Source: Proales similis
Lineage: Eukaryota > Rotifera > Eurotatoria > Ploima > Proalidae
DNA: 64,000 bases
Assembly: GCA_019059635.1 (NCBI GenBank)
Contig: JAGVRJ010000013.1
Span: 248,001-312,000, forward strand
Direction: 5' to 3'
Below the pieces are notes generated by a model. The model was not told the DNA's origin and did no database searches. It was given only the letters and a program-made list of their open reading frames with translations. Each line of letters opens with the position of its first letter. Position 1 is the stretch's first letter. Of the stretch, positions 54,143 to 64,000 are shown one piece after another. The position numbers were made by a program, and so were the translations under genes.

Positions 54143-55174
54143 CTAAGCCAAAATTTCTCATAAGCTAAAAGAGCGTGAACAAACATATAGGGTCCTTATT
54201 CCTCTCTTGCATTCATACTTAAAAACGAAATATATATACGAGGAAATTATGTTCGAAAACAGCAACCCCTAAGCAACTCATCGCAATATAAGACTTCGAG
54301 CAAAACTTGCTTTGCTTTTTTTCTGTTTTTAGTGTTACCAACCCACTAGCGTAAAGTTTGAATAATCTTTCTTTATTAAAATCAAATCTAATGTCTGGTT
54401 CCAATGGTAAAGATTGTGAATCGGATGTAGGGAAAACATTAGCCGAGCACTGTGGCGAGGCCCGACGTCGACTCTATCTGGGTTGCATTAAATGATCGAG
54501 GCAGGACAATGATAATGTGCAAAAGTTGGGAAAGATTGCCTTAAAGTGTCAAGGCCAATACCAATAGAAAAGAAAGAAGGTTTATGGTCGATCAAATTAA
54601 ACTAGAAAGAAGCTGAAGAGACACATTGAAATAAAAGATCGTTTCGGGTCAATTCATTTTGAATTGCTTGGTCAATACACTATTGGCAACCAAGTGCTAT
54701 TCAATCCATATGTAATTTACTATACTCTGGTCAATCGCAGACCCATTATTTTCTCTTGAGTTTCCTCTGTAGCTAGGGCCAGGGTCTCTGCGAGCATACG
54801 CAACATAAAAATTGAGTTGAATTGAATGGGTCATACTGAACAGCTTTTTCTCATAAAAGAATTGATTTGTCGCTTGAAAGAAGTAAACATCTGTTTCGGT
54901 TTTGGTTTTTATTTGAATTTTCGGCTGAGAATAATTTGAACTATTAGACGAGGCAAGGCGAGAGCTACAGAAAGAGTTCAAATTTGATGATTTCAATCTA
55001 AATGAAATTAACTTTTTATGCCAACCTCTTCGAGTGTTTGATATTTCTTCACTTTGCGATATTTTCTATTTGTCTCGACTCTGTATCGCTTCAAATTTAT
55101 TGGTTTGGATATTTGGGAAAATTCGTTCTTTCCGGATAATGGATAAATGAAACCGACTTTTCGAGTGGGGACTA

Positions 55175-55175
<1 letters not shown>

Positions 55176-55220
<45 letters not shown>
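55176..55220. repeat. (CT)n microsatellite
   Basis: CT dinucleotide tract with one interruption, about 180 nt upstream of the B4GALT start codon. Confidence 0.95.
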
Positions 55221-55226
<6 letters not shown>

Positions 55227-55398
55227 GCTGAGAGACAATTCAGTTGCTTTTTATTCTCTAGGAAATAGGCTTATCCAGGAGTCTTGAAGACACAGTTCGC
55301 TTGGCCTCTGTCTTCTAATCTCTGATTCAAGCTGCTTAAAGCCAAGTCGAATATTATTTAGATAAAAAAAATATAAAATTTAGGTCTAGCCCGGCGAT

Positions 55399-56575
55399 AT
55401 GAAACTGGTGATCAAGCTCTCCTTGACCGTTGTATCTATCGTTTTCTGTATTGAAACTCTGTGCTACATGCTCGACTCATCAAACACACTGGCTTATTTG
55501 AGTTTGTCCAAAATGCAGTCAGTCAAGATGATCGCGACAACCAAAGCAACCGAAAAGACGGAAACGGCAACCACCCAGTCAGGCAGGCCGAACCCGACAA
55601 CAACAGCGGCAGAGAAGATGTACCCGGTTTTGGAAGTGTGCAACTACACTGTCCAGCCAATCTTCAGTGCGGGCAACTACACAAACCTGATTGATCATCA
55701 TGATTACTCGCTCGAAAAAATTGAGAGCAGACTGAAGGATCTAAGACTGGAGCTCGGCGGCGTATCTGACGCAATTAAAATCCACAAATGCTTGCCCAGC
55801 AGCAAAGTGGCCGTTTTGATTCCTTACCGCGACCGCCTCAACGGCCTCCAAGTCTTCATGAACAACATGCACCGCTACTTGTCTAGGCAGGAGATCACCT
55901 ACGGAGTGTTCCTCATCGAGCCTGTTTCGGACATTGTATTCAATCGGGGCCTCTTGTTCAACATCGGAGTGTTGGAGGTGATCAAAGACGGCGATTGGGA
56001 CTGTTTCATACTGCACGATGTGGACACGATCCCAGAAGACCTCAGAGTGCTCTATCGCTGTGATGACAAGCCAGTTCATCTTTCTGTTGCGGTAAAGAAA
56101 TTCAACTACAGGTAAGCGTGATTCGAGTCTCTATGAGTTGAGCGCACAAAGTGTTAAACCCAAGCAAATTAGCACCGAGGGTTATTGGGCTCAATACTTT
56201 GGCGGGGTAATTGCCTTCACGAAAAGTCAGTACCTTCAAATCAACGGCTTTGCGAATCAATACTTTGGATGGGGTGCTGAAGATGACGACTTGTACTATC
56301 GCACCATCCATGTTTTCAACTCAATAGTTAAACTGCCCAAGGAGTATGCGCGCTTCTGCTCTGTGGACCATCAACAAGTCGAACCCAATCCGGACCGATC
56401 GAAAATATTTGACGAATCAATGCAAAAGTTGAAGACCCACGGGATATTAGAAGGCCTGAACACGACCACATACGAGTTGGTCTCTATCGAAAAGAAGCGC
56501 CTTTTCACTCACATACTAGTAAGCTACCGACGCGGTGATTATTTTAAGAATTCAACAAAAGAGAACGAGGCGTGA
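55399..56575 (+). CDS. B4GALT: Beta-1,4-galactosyltransferase family (GT7) enzyme
   Basis: Two exons (55399-56111 and 56173-56575) around a 61-nt intron, 371 aa. It is a Golgi type II membrane glycosyltransferase; family members transfer Gal or GalNAc from UDP-sugars onto GlcNAc or Xyl. Seen: short cytoplasmic tail, signal anchor (IKLSLTVVSIVFCIETLCYML), a Thr-rich stem, then the catalytic domain with VAVLIPYRDRLNGLQVFMNNMH, FNRGLLFNIGV, the metal-binding HDVDTIPED (DVD at 207-209), YFGGVIAFTKSQYLQINGF and the acceptor-site FGWGAEDDDLYYR. The usual GWGGEDDD has Ala in place of the second Gly. The donor specificity and subtype cannot be told by eye. AATAAA lies at 56600-56605. It is convergent with CCDC25, 112 bp apart. 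Confidence 0.93.
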
Positions 56576-56687
56576 GAACCGTGTTTGTTGGTGCCTTTCA
56601 ATAAAGTCAACACTTTTGAAGAAGTTTTTGTGATTAAGATCAACTTGGTAAATAGCCGAGAACTTTATTTGCATTCCTACTGCTGTC

Positions 56688-57679
56688 CTACATGAAATCT
56701 TCCTCGCTCATGGGATTGTCCAAATTCGACTGCATTTTCTCCTCTGACATGAGGCTGTCGTAGCTTCTGAATAGAGCAATTCGCAAATAATTTATTTCGA
56801 CTGGAAAAGTGAAAAGAATAGAAAGCAAGAACCAACCGTAACTCCTTCTCCTGCAGTTTCTGCTTCATTTCTTCCTTTTCCCGGTCCTTTTGCTCTCGCA
56901 GAAGACGCTTCTTGTCCTCGCGTTCAAGCCGGTCGCGCTCGTCTCTCTCGGCCTTCAATCGAGCAGAAGCAAACAGACGGAGATTAGCAATCGAAAGCTA
57001 GATGCACGAATGGGCCCACCTTAAGATCGACGTCTTTTTTCTCAATCTTTGTCTTGTTGAGCCGATTGACGATTTCATTTAAACGACGATCGACCTTGAC
57101 TCTTTTGACGTCCCGATCGCGATGAAAGCCCACTTGACCGACGTCCATGCCGCCTGTCTTTTTCAAATTGCCCACTGGAGTATAGACAACGTCGATGTTG
57201 TTCAGTTTGTTTCCCTCAATGCTATTTGCCTTGACCAGTTGGCAGCAGTCATCGATTACCGATGATGGGATATCGTCTATAGTTTGATTCTGAAATCCGC
57301 CCGCTTAATCTCTACAGCAAACAAGAAGAATGCACAAGCGCTCACTTCATGCAGACGCAGGTAGACGTGGGCCGAAGAGTGCTTGCTAACGTGGAACCTA
57401 TTCGGCAACAGTTAGAGACCGACAATCGTTCGGACAGTCGACGACCGGCCTACTAACCAAACATCCTCAGGCCAACAGTATTTCAGCAGCTCTTCGTCTG
57501 AGAGGAAATTTATTTGCAGGCGATCGGTTTCGAATAGCGCGTTTCTACTCACTTTCGTATTTGTCGGCGCCCATGTAGAGCATGTAGGGAGGCGATACAA
57601 CTGAGCCAGAGAAGGTGAGCGTGGCAGACACAACTCAATTAAGAATGGGCTTACCGTTGGAGGTGAAGTAAAAGACCAT
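56688..57679 (-). CDS. CCDC25: CCDC25 (NFACT-R domain protein)
   Basis: Seven exons (57655-57679, 57553-57600, 57458-57497, 57346-57397, 57020-57289, 56837-56952, 56688-56766), introns 54-70 nt, 209 aa, one residue longer than human (208). The NFACT-R (DUF814) domain is shared with ribosome-quality-control factors; in mammals CCDC25 has also been reported as a membrane DNA sensor. Seen: [90 protein letters not shown], and a highly charged coiled coil ending [12 protein letters not shown]...MSEEDFM. Every exon junction falls within a conserved block, which supports the reconstruction. The first exon encodes only eight residues. Confidence 0.95.
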
Positions 57680-58026
57680 TTCGAGGAATTCAAGGAACGA
57701 GAATGCTCATGGACTTGGACTGTCCAAACTCTTGATCTGCTTGCGCTGAGCTCTCTAGTCTCTAGACGAATGTGCGACGAACAGCGAAGCAAAATAAAAG
57801 CCGCATTGCCGCTGCTCGCTCTCAAGCCGGGTTTAAGTGAAACCAAGGCGTCCCCTGGGCACTAATCTAGTTTCGGAGCTGAGTGAATATTGAGCGCAAC
57901 TGTGGCGGAGAGCACAACACTGACTTGGCCAAGATTGAATTAAGTGCGTGCTGGACAGAATTTATGATTGAAATATCGTTTGCAGTTCACTTCAGTCTGA
58001 GCCCATGCGATGAAAGCCGCCCGGAT
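57680..58026. promoter_or_regulatory. Divergent promoter interval, CCDC25 / PKA-like kinase
   Basis: About 350 bp between opposite start codons. A TTTGCAG acceptor-like site at about 57978-57984 precedes the kinase and could be a 5'-UTR intron end or trans-splice site. No coding signal otherwise. Confidence 0.45.
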
Positions 58027-59466
58027 ATGGAAAAGTTGAAAAATAGTTTGTGCAAGTCGTTCTCCGCATGGGCTGAGAAAGTGGAGCGTCAGGCCCGTCA
58101 ATACGAATGGGTAAAATTGATAATTAGCGGCCAGACGGAAACATCAGGCCCAGCAGCAAACACTAGTAAAATCATGTTCGGGTAAAACGAAACTCGTCTT
58201 TAAACATCGATTGCGTTCAAGGAGAAACTGTGCGGCCCGCTCGTCGCACATTCGTCATCAAAGTAAGAAGTCAATAAAATCAATTGAGAAAGCTCTAATA
58301 ATGCAACAAGCCCGAAAACATCGTCGGCAAGAACCGAAAAGAAGAAGAAGAAGCAGCAGAAGGCGGAAGAGCTCGACGACCGATTGTTGCCAAGCGTGTT
58401 GGCACAACTCAATACAGAATTGAAACAGCCAACAATTGCACTAGTTGTGGCAAGAAGCCGCTCGCAATATGCGATTTTCGTCTGCTAAAGACAATCGGAG
58501 CGGGCACGTACGGACGAGTCCTAATGGCTTACCATAAGCCCAGTCAGCAATACTTGGCCATCAAGACAATCTCGAAGCGTAGACTGGTCGAACTGCAGCA
58601 AGACATCCATCATGTCATCAACGAACGAGACATCCTGCGAGCTTGCGATCACCCAAACATCGTTAAATTTCACGGCAGCTTCAAGGACAATTCCTACTTG
58701 TATATGGTGATGGAGCTGTTGCCGAACGGCGACCTCTACTCGCTCATTAAGGAGAGAGGCCCATTTACTGAGTCAAGTGCTCGCTTCTACGCAGCAAACG
58801 TGTTCAGTGCCTTGTACTATCTGCACAAACACAATGTGGTCTACCGCGATCTCAAGCCCGAAAACGTTCTGCTCAAGGCAAACGGATATCTCAAGTTGAC
58901 CGACTTTGGCTTTTCCAAACAAATCGACGGCAAAACGAGCACAATCTGCGGCACTCCGGACTACGTCAGCCCTGAGTAAGAACAAGACTGAAAATGTGCT
59001 CCATGTTCTAGCCTCGTCCAAAGAGAAACTTTGAATAAGGGTGCTCAACGGAACGCCTTATGGAGTGTCTGTCGACTGGTGGGCATTCGGTGTTCTCATC
59101 TACGAAATGTGCTGTGGCAAGGCGCCATTCGCTAGTCTCGACACCAGTCACATTTATTCCCTTGTTCGCAACGGCGATTTCGAACTGCCTTTGAAATTCA
59201 GCCAAGCATTGCAGGACATTTGCCTGCGGCTTATCCAAGTGGATGTAGACAAACGACTCGGCTGCGGCCAGGCTGGCAACGTGGAAATAATGCGTCACGA
59301 ATGGCTCAAGCCGGTCAGATGGGGTCTCATACTCGATCAGAGCTACCCGGCTCCGTTCACCTTTCCCAGATTCAGGCCGAGCGAAATAATCAGCAGCCAG
59401 GTGGCCGAAGAGCCACTTGAGCTCGCCAGGAACGATGAATTTCCAGAACTGTTCAAACTTTTTTGA
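58027..59466 (+). CDS. PKA/PRKX-like AGC protein kinase
   Basis: Exons by my reading: 58027-58110, 58148-58181, 58222-58262, 58311-58975, 59040-59466, about 416 aa. The kinase domain is complete: GAGTYGRVLMAYH, the VAIK-type YLAIKTISK, the alpha-C Glu, MVMELLPNGDLYSLI, YRDLKPENVLL, DFGFSK, activation loop TSTICGTPDYVSPE (Thr in the PDK1 position), VDWWAFGVLIYEMCCGKAPF and RLGCG. The C-terminus PELFKLF matches the FxxF end of PKA-type kinases. PKA-C, PRKX or a divergent AGC member are the options. The N-terminal 110 residues are not conserved and depend on three very small introns (37, 40 and 48 nt), so the start is uncertain. The kinase-domain portion from about 58440 is secure. Confidence 0.85.
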
Positions 59467-60205
59467 TGCAACAAATGCCCGACTCGGCCGCACAGTCGAA
59501 AGCTATCGCAACAGCCGAGCTGGCCTCAATCGAATCAATCTTAATTCTTTCAATAAATCCTCTTGTTTCCTGCTCTTCTTCTCCATTTACCGACTTGAAA
59601 GAGGATTATTCGCACGTAACTTGACCAATATGGCCTTGAGTTTATCACTTGGAATTCGAATAATTTGAGGAAAAGAAAATTTTAATTAATTTATTTACAT
59701 TTGAGCAATTGCGCTTTTTTTAGAGTTTTTTTTTCACAGCAATCCATTCTATTTTCGTTGTGTCATACTTTTGCTTGCTTGCTTGGCTGCCTCACGCTTT
59801 TTTTGAGAGATCTCTGATGCGTGCAGTTGGTTTCATTCGAGTTTAATTGGCCAAAGCATCCTTTGGTTCACAGATGTCTCAAGAACGAAGCGCGAATAAG
59901 GAAAAGACCAGAATAGAGTGAAATGCCACGCAAACTCAAACGCAATATGGTTACGTATAGATGCATCTAATCGATAGCGTTCGCCTCATTTGCACGGATG
60001 AGTGCCTCTGGCGTTGTATCGTTCGCTTGACGCGTCCGTTTCCAACCAGGTAGATGCTTCCATGCGCAATGGCATATTTTTGCAACACGCTTGCAGCATA
60101 CGCGTTGAATAACTTCTATCTAGAATCTATTTATATCGATTCTCTTCTCTGTTTCTAGCATCACTTGAGTCTCGAGTCGAAAATAATTGAGCCAAATTGA
60201 ACAAG
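59467..60205. other. Intergenic, kinase to unknown gene
   Basis: About 740 bp, AT-rich near 59660-59740 with T-runs. No coding signal beyond the kinase 3' end. Confidence 0.5.
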
Positions 60206-60988
60206 ATGGGCGAAAGCAAACACCAGCCAGAGGGAGCACCGGTCGCTGCGGAAGAGAAGCACAGCAAAGTGGCTTTCTTTCCCGATTTGTCCGTGCCTGA
60301 CGAGCCGTTCAAGCGAGCGGGAGCGGGCCAGCGCCGCGCCTTTGCACGTTCATTCACTAGGCACTCTGATTTTGACATGTTCAAGCCGAGAATTTTGTAC
60401 CGTAGAAAATATCAGCACGCGGACTCGGGCCATCTGACCATCACTGGCGATCGCATCGTTCAGGCTACTCCAACCAGAAGGTTCATCTATCACCGTCGTC
60501 CATTTGACTGGTATGACTTGAGTCAGGGCGTATTGCTGGAGGAAATGGAAGAGGTTATTCCGATGCCGGGGGCACTTGATCGGCCTCATATTCGAGCGAT
60601 CGATGAGCTCCCTCACGATATGGAGACTCATCGTCGCGACGCAGAGCTTGACTTCGATCACGATGAAGAAGAGGAAAAGCACCGAGTCCTCAATTATGTC
60701 AAACAAAAGAGGTCAAAGGAAAAGAACGGACGGAGGCTATCGACCACTGGCCAAACTCTCAGCCCCAGCACTACGCCCAATTTCACCCGTTCCAGCAGCC
60801 GCAAGAGCCAAAGCGTTCAGCCTGCTACACAGAGCTCGGCCGCCTTTCAGACCGATCATTCGAAAAGCGATCACAGCCATCTAACCGAAGATGAACGCAA
60901 GACTCGCCAGATCTTGGACGATTTGGCCCGGGTCACAATTGGCGAAGAGAGAGCGCAACAATTGAGAGTTAGTCCAAAGTCTCTCTAG
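60206..60988 (+). CDS. Unknown 260-aa basic protein upstream of SPEF2
   Basis: Single exon from MGESKHQPEGAP to a TAG stop; an ATG nine bases earlier (60197) would add three residues. Recognisable features are AFFPDLSVPDEPFKR, a central Arg/Tyr/Phe-rich block (FKPRILYRRKYQHADSGH, TPTRRFIYHRRPFDWYDLS), an acidic patch with DHDEEEEKH, a Ser/Thr-rich region and a helical end (DERKTRQILDDLARVTIGEERAQQL). There is no signal peptide or membrane segment. Aromatic/basic blocks like these are seen in axonemal or sperm microtubule-associated proteins, and the neighbour SPEF2 is a flagellar protein, but I do not recognise the family. AATAAAG at about 61001 follows the stop. Confidence 0.7.
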   Translation: MGESKHQPEGAPVAAEEKHSKVAFFPDLSVPDEPFKRAGAGQRRAFARSFTRHSDFDMFKPRILYRRKYQHADSGHLTITGDRIVQATPTRRFIYHRRPFDWYDLSQGVLLEEMEEVIPMPGALDRPHIRAIDELPHDMETHRRDAELDFDHDEEEEKHRVLNYVKQKRSKEKNGRRLSTTGQTLSPSTTPNFTRSSSRKSQSVQPATQSSAAFQTDHSKSDHSHLTEDERKTRQILDDLARVTIGEERAQQLRVSPKSL

Positions 60989-61246
60989 ATGGTCAAACTG
61001 CAATAAAGTTTAGTAAATTACTTTCTCTACCAAGCGCGCTCTTTGTCTTTGTTCAGGCGATGGCCAGAAAGGGAGGGATGGAAGGTTGAGCATAGCATAG
61101 GACAAAGTGAGCATAGGAGGGTGGCAGTAGTTAAGTGAATATGCGTTACCATGGCAACGGCTTTAGTTTTCGATTGCGCGATACTGGTCGAGAGGAGCGA
61201 ATTCAAACAAGTTGATAGGCAACAGTGAGCAACAAGGAGGTGAAAA

Positions 61247-64000
61247 ATGACCGACATTCTGTGCCGGTGGCTTAACGACGATGTCAAACTGTCCAAGCGA
61301 ATCGGTGAGACCATCGTCAAGCAATCTGCTCTGGCCCTTTCTTTCTGCATTCATTCTCCTCTCAAAGCTCTGGAGAGCATAAGCGATGATTTCTCCAACG
61401 GCTATCTGTTTGGCGAAATACTCCGCAAGCATGGGCTGCAGGACGATTTCGAAAAGTTCTCCCAGAACATGTAAGCTCGCCAAACGCGATCGTAGGCAGA
61501 TCAAATCAAATCGCCACTTGGCGTAGGCATTCGAACTCCAAACTGAACAATTTCATGCGTCTGCAGCCGACCATAAATCTGCTTGAGATTGAGTTCAACA
61601 CCAATTCTGCGCGGGAGATAATGGAGGGCAGACAGTCGGCTATAACCAATCTGCTCTACCAGCTCTACATCGCGTTGACCAACAAGGAGAAGCGCAATCT
61701 GACCGGGCCGGCCATGGAAACGATGAGGCCAGCGGCGCCCGTCAAACTCGAGAGGCATGAGACGAAAATCTTTCAAAAAGTAGTCGGCTTCCTATTCAAA
61801 CTCACAACTCTTGGCCGTGAATCTCGCTTGAGTAGAATTTGAAGGCAAAAACGCCACGACAGAGTGAGCTCAATTTGCAAAGTCTACGCGCTCGCTACGA
61901 CAAGTACAAAGCCGACCAGGAGCAGCTCGCTTTCGAAAAGAAGTATCAACAGGAGGAGCAGTTGCGCGAGCAATTGCAAAAGAAACGCGAATATTTGCTC
62001 AACAAATCAAAAGAGTATCGACAGCAGCAGTCAGAGCTGTTCGCTCGGATCAAGTAAGTCGGAAATGTTGTTTGCCCGCGTCGGGCGAAGCGCCTCTTAT
62101 TCTTTCAAATTTCAAATTGCCTCGGGTCTATCTAGCTCGCTTAGTGCGTCAAGCATTGAGCAGCTAAAGTAAGTCAAGACTGATTAGAGCATGAATAGAA
62201 GTGATGCGATCGTTAGCGGTTGTGTAGACAAGCCTGCTCCCTCTGCTGGTCGATTGCGGCCATTTGATTCCAGAATGCCGCATGCGTCTAGAGCGTATGT
62301 TTTGTGTTGGCCATTTTCGCTTGGCCAAAGCCGTGCATGACTTAGATTGTCCACTTTGACTGCGCATTTGAACGTTGTTTGTCAAGAGGCTTTACAAAAT
62401 GAACTAAAAACAGATTTGTTTCAGCGCAGCAGTGGTCGAAATACCGCGCACGCCGCTTAAATACAAGAAGGAAGCGATTCTTCATCGACGCAAGCTGTTT
62501 GAAAAAAGCCAGGGAGAGGTAGGCGGTCCAAACAGACTCGATTTGAACGAACAAATGAATGAACGAGTGAACAACGCAGAGTGCACTACGCGAAATCGAC
62601 CTGTTTGAGAGGAGCATCAAGAGAGCCGACCGAGACGACCAGTAAGTAGAGTTGAGAACATCTGTTGGCCAATTGCGAGCGCTATATTTCCAAGCGATGC
62701 GGACATTGTCGAACTGGAGCAAATCAGAGTGTTCGATGACTTGAACAACGAAAATCAAAGCAAACTGGAGCCGATCGCCGCCACCGAGTCAAACAGCCAG
62801 TACATTCAGAAGATTCGCAGTCGCCTGGAAGAAGATGCGCACGCGCGAAAGGAAAGAGAAAAGAGACGGCGAAAAGTGCTGGTCGATCAGCTGAAGGCCA
62901 ACGAAGCGCTCGAGGTTTGGACCAATTTCAAACTCTAATTGCACGTTGCTCAAACTGCTCTGCGGTTGTCAAGGATTCTAAAAGAGAAGAAACGCTCGTG
63001 GTGCATTTGCTGCGACAGGCGCAGTTCGAGCGGCGCATAACAGTCGAGCTGTTGCACGCGCGTCACGAGAAGGACGTGATCAAAGAGAACCGAATGGCCA
63101 GAGAACGCGAGATTCTGCAAAAGCGAGAGCGAGAATTTCAAGAGGCGCTTGACAAGGAGCGTGAGCTCGCTCGCTTGGCCAAACTCGAGTATCAAGAGCA
63201 AACCAAGAAGGACCAAGAGTACCACGACTTGATCGCAGCCGAACGCGCCGAGGCCAAATACAAGCGGCACTTGGAGTTTTGCTCGCTGGTGGTCAACCAG
63301 ATTGTCGACTTTTCTCTCAAAGTGGCCGAGTACCGTGAGCTCACCGGCAATCTGATTCCGCCCAAGCTGTGGCGCGACTGGACTAGCTTGTTCCACGCGG
63401 GTCAATCGCTGTTTGCCCGACCAGTGGACGACGATCTGCCGCTGGAGGATTTTCTCAACCTCGATCTAGCTTGCATGGACGAGCAAACGGTCAAACTGCT
63501 CGACGACCTTGACTTTAACGAGTACAAGGTTGATTACTTGCTTTATCGCAGTCCGAATTGTGTTCGCATTTTGACTGTCGCATGCTTGTAGAAATTGGTG
63601 GGCGACTGGGAGCCGCCTGAGAAGAGCGCCCAGGCCGAGTTGATGCCCACCGAGAACAAAATCTTGGGTCACATTGTAAACAGGCTGCAGGACATGGTCT
63701 ATCCTGTGCAGCCAGGCGAGCCCCGGCCAGTCTTTCCGGACTTTCCGCTAAAAGTGCTGCTGACCGGCAAACCGTTCTCCGGCAAATCGTCTGCTCTGGC
63801 CCTTGTTCAAAACGGTAGACAGCCCGACTTTTAAAATGTATCACTTGTAACCCGTTCGGTCTTATCAAGCGACTGGTCTGAGTGTGCTCAGTCCGGAAGA
63901 GATCATGCTCGATGCGATCAAAGCATACCAACAAAATCCGGACGTGGCCGATATCGCAAAAGAGGACGAAGGAGAGGCGAGAGAAAAGGAGGCGGCCAAA
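61247..64000 (+). CDS. SPEF2: SPEF2 (sperm flagellar protein 2 / CPC1), 5' part
   Basis: Eleven exons seen (61247-61304, 61368-61470, 61527-61779, 61836-62053, 62136-62168, 62425-62518, 62580-62641, 62695-62914, 62974-63528, 63592-63814, 63870 onward); the gene continues past the right edge. It is a central-pair C1b projection protein of motile cilia and sperm tails. Seen: N-terminal calponin-homology-like region (MTDILCRWLNDDVKLSKRI, FSNGYLFGEILRKHGLQDDF, SKLNNFMRLQPTINLL, LLYQLYIALTNKEKRNLTG). The coiled-coil region has YIQKIRSRLEEDAHARKEREKRRRKVLVDQLKANEALE and VELLHARHEKDVI. Further on come QIVDFSLKVAEYRELTGNLIPPKLWRDW and ILGHIVNRLQD, and the P-loop GKPFSGKSSAL of the adenylate-kinase-like domain. 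Most introns are 53-82 nt; 62169-62424 is 256 nt. The first intron (63 nt) is stop-free in frame. Confidence 0.95.

Larger units (their letters stand above)
53749..55398. other. AT-rich block unlike its neighbours
   Basis: Directly after the duplication the base composition changes: long A/T-rich sequence with Asn/Lys/Ile-rich open frames, against the GC-balanced genes on both sides. It contains the 127-codon frame annotated separately and another minus-strand frame at 54219-54404 (beginning MEPDIRFDFNKERLF). A (CT)n tract lies at 55176-55220. No terminal repeats or transposase motif could be seen. It could be an old insertion. Confidence 0.5.

Overview
This window is from a metazoan nuclear genome. 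The genes are split by GT-AG introns, most only 45-75 nt long. They include animal-specific families (a doublesex/DMRT factor, a KCNQ channel, a Di-Ras GTPase, an ABHD6-like protein, a B4GALT) and motile-cilium or sperm genes (CCDC39, SPEF2). The species cannot be fixed from sequence alone. Very short introns, close gene packing in places and long GA/CT tracts point to a small-bodied bilaterian invertebrate with a compacted genome, such as a larvacean-like or dinophilid-like lineage. That is an inference. Exon joins below were worked out by hand from splice motifs, reading-frame phase and remembered family conservation; no alignment was run.

Layout. 1-3.85 kb holds no recognised gene and is rich in GA/CA tracts, CCAAT boxes and TAATTA-like motifs. 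3.85-7.1 kb (minus strand) carries DR1/NC2-beta, an MPV17L2-like protein and a PHF20-like zinc-finger/PHD protein. 8.35-11.2 kb carries glycerate kinase (plus) and a Di-Ras GTPase (minus). After a 3.6 kb empty stretch come a KCNQ potassium channel, holocytochrome c synthase and ARFGAP1 (all minus). Divergent from these are RRP9 (U3-55K) and the decapping factor DCP1 (plus). 26.3-29.1 kb is non-coding. 29-36 kb has an ABHD6-like pseudoenzyme, an SLC15 peptide transporter, a tandem NEK-like double kinase and a small unknown protein. 36.5-47.5 kb is the densest part: ERCC2/XPD, CCDC39, inorganic pyrophosphatase, CAMKMT, and a NDUFAF8-like/EMC7 pair whose coding regions overlap. 47.7-50 kb is a DMRTA gene.

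52.5-53.75 kb is a second copy of the pyrophosphatase 5' end plus its upstream region. It is followed by an AT-rich block of different character (53.75-55.4 kb). 55.4-64 kb has a beta-1,4-galactosyltransferase, CCDC25, a PKA-like kinase, an unknown basic protein and the first half of SPEF2, which runs off the right edge.

Most neighbours are unrelated housekeeping genes, so functional clustering is weak. The exception worth noting is the overlapping mitochondrial-assembly/ER-insertase pair at 46.5-47.5 kb, which looks like one dicistronic or trans-spliced unit. Other oddities are the double kinase in which each half lacks a different key residue, an ABHD6-like hydrolase without its catalytic His, and a +1 frameshift in the cytochrome c heme lyase gene.
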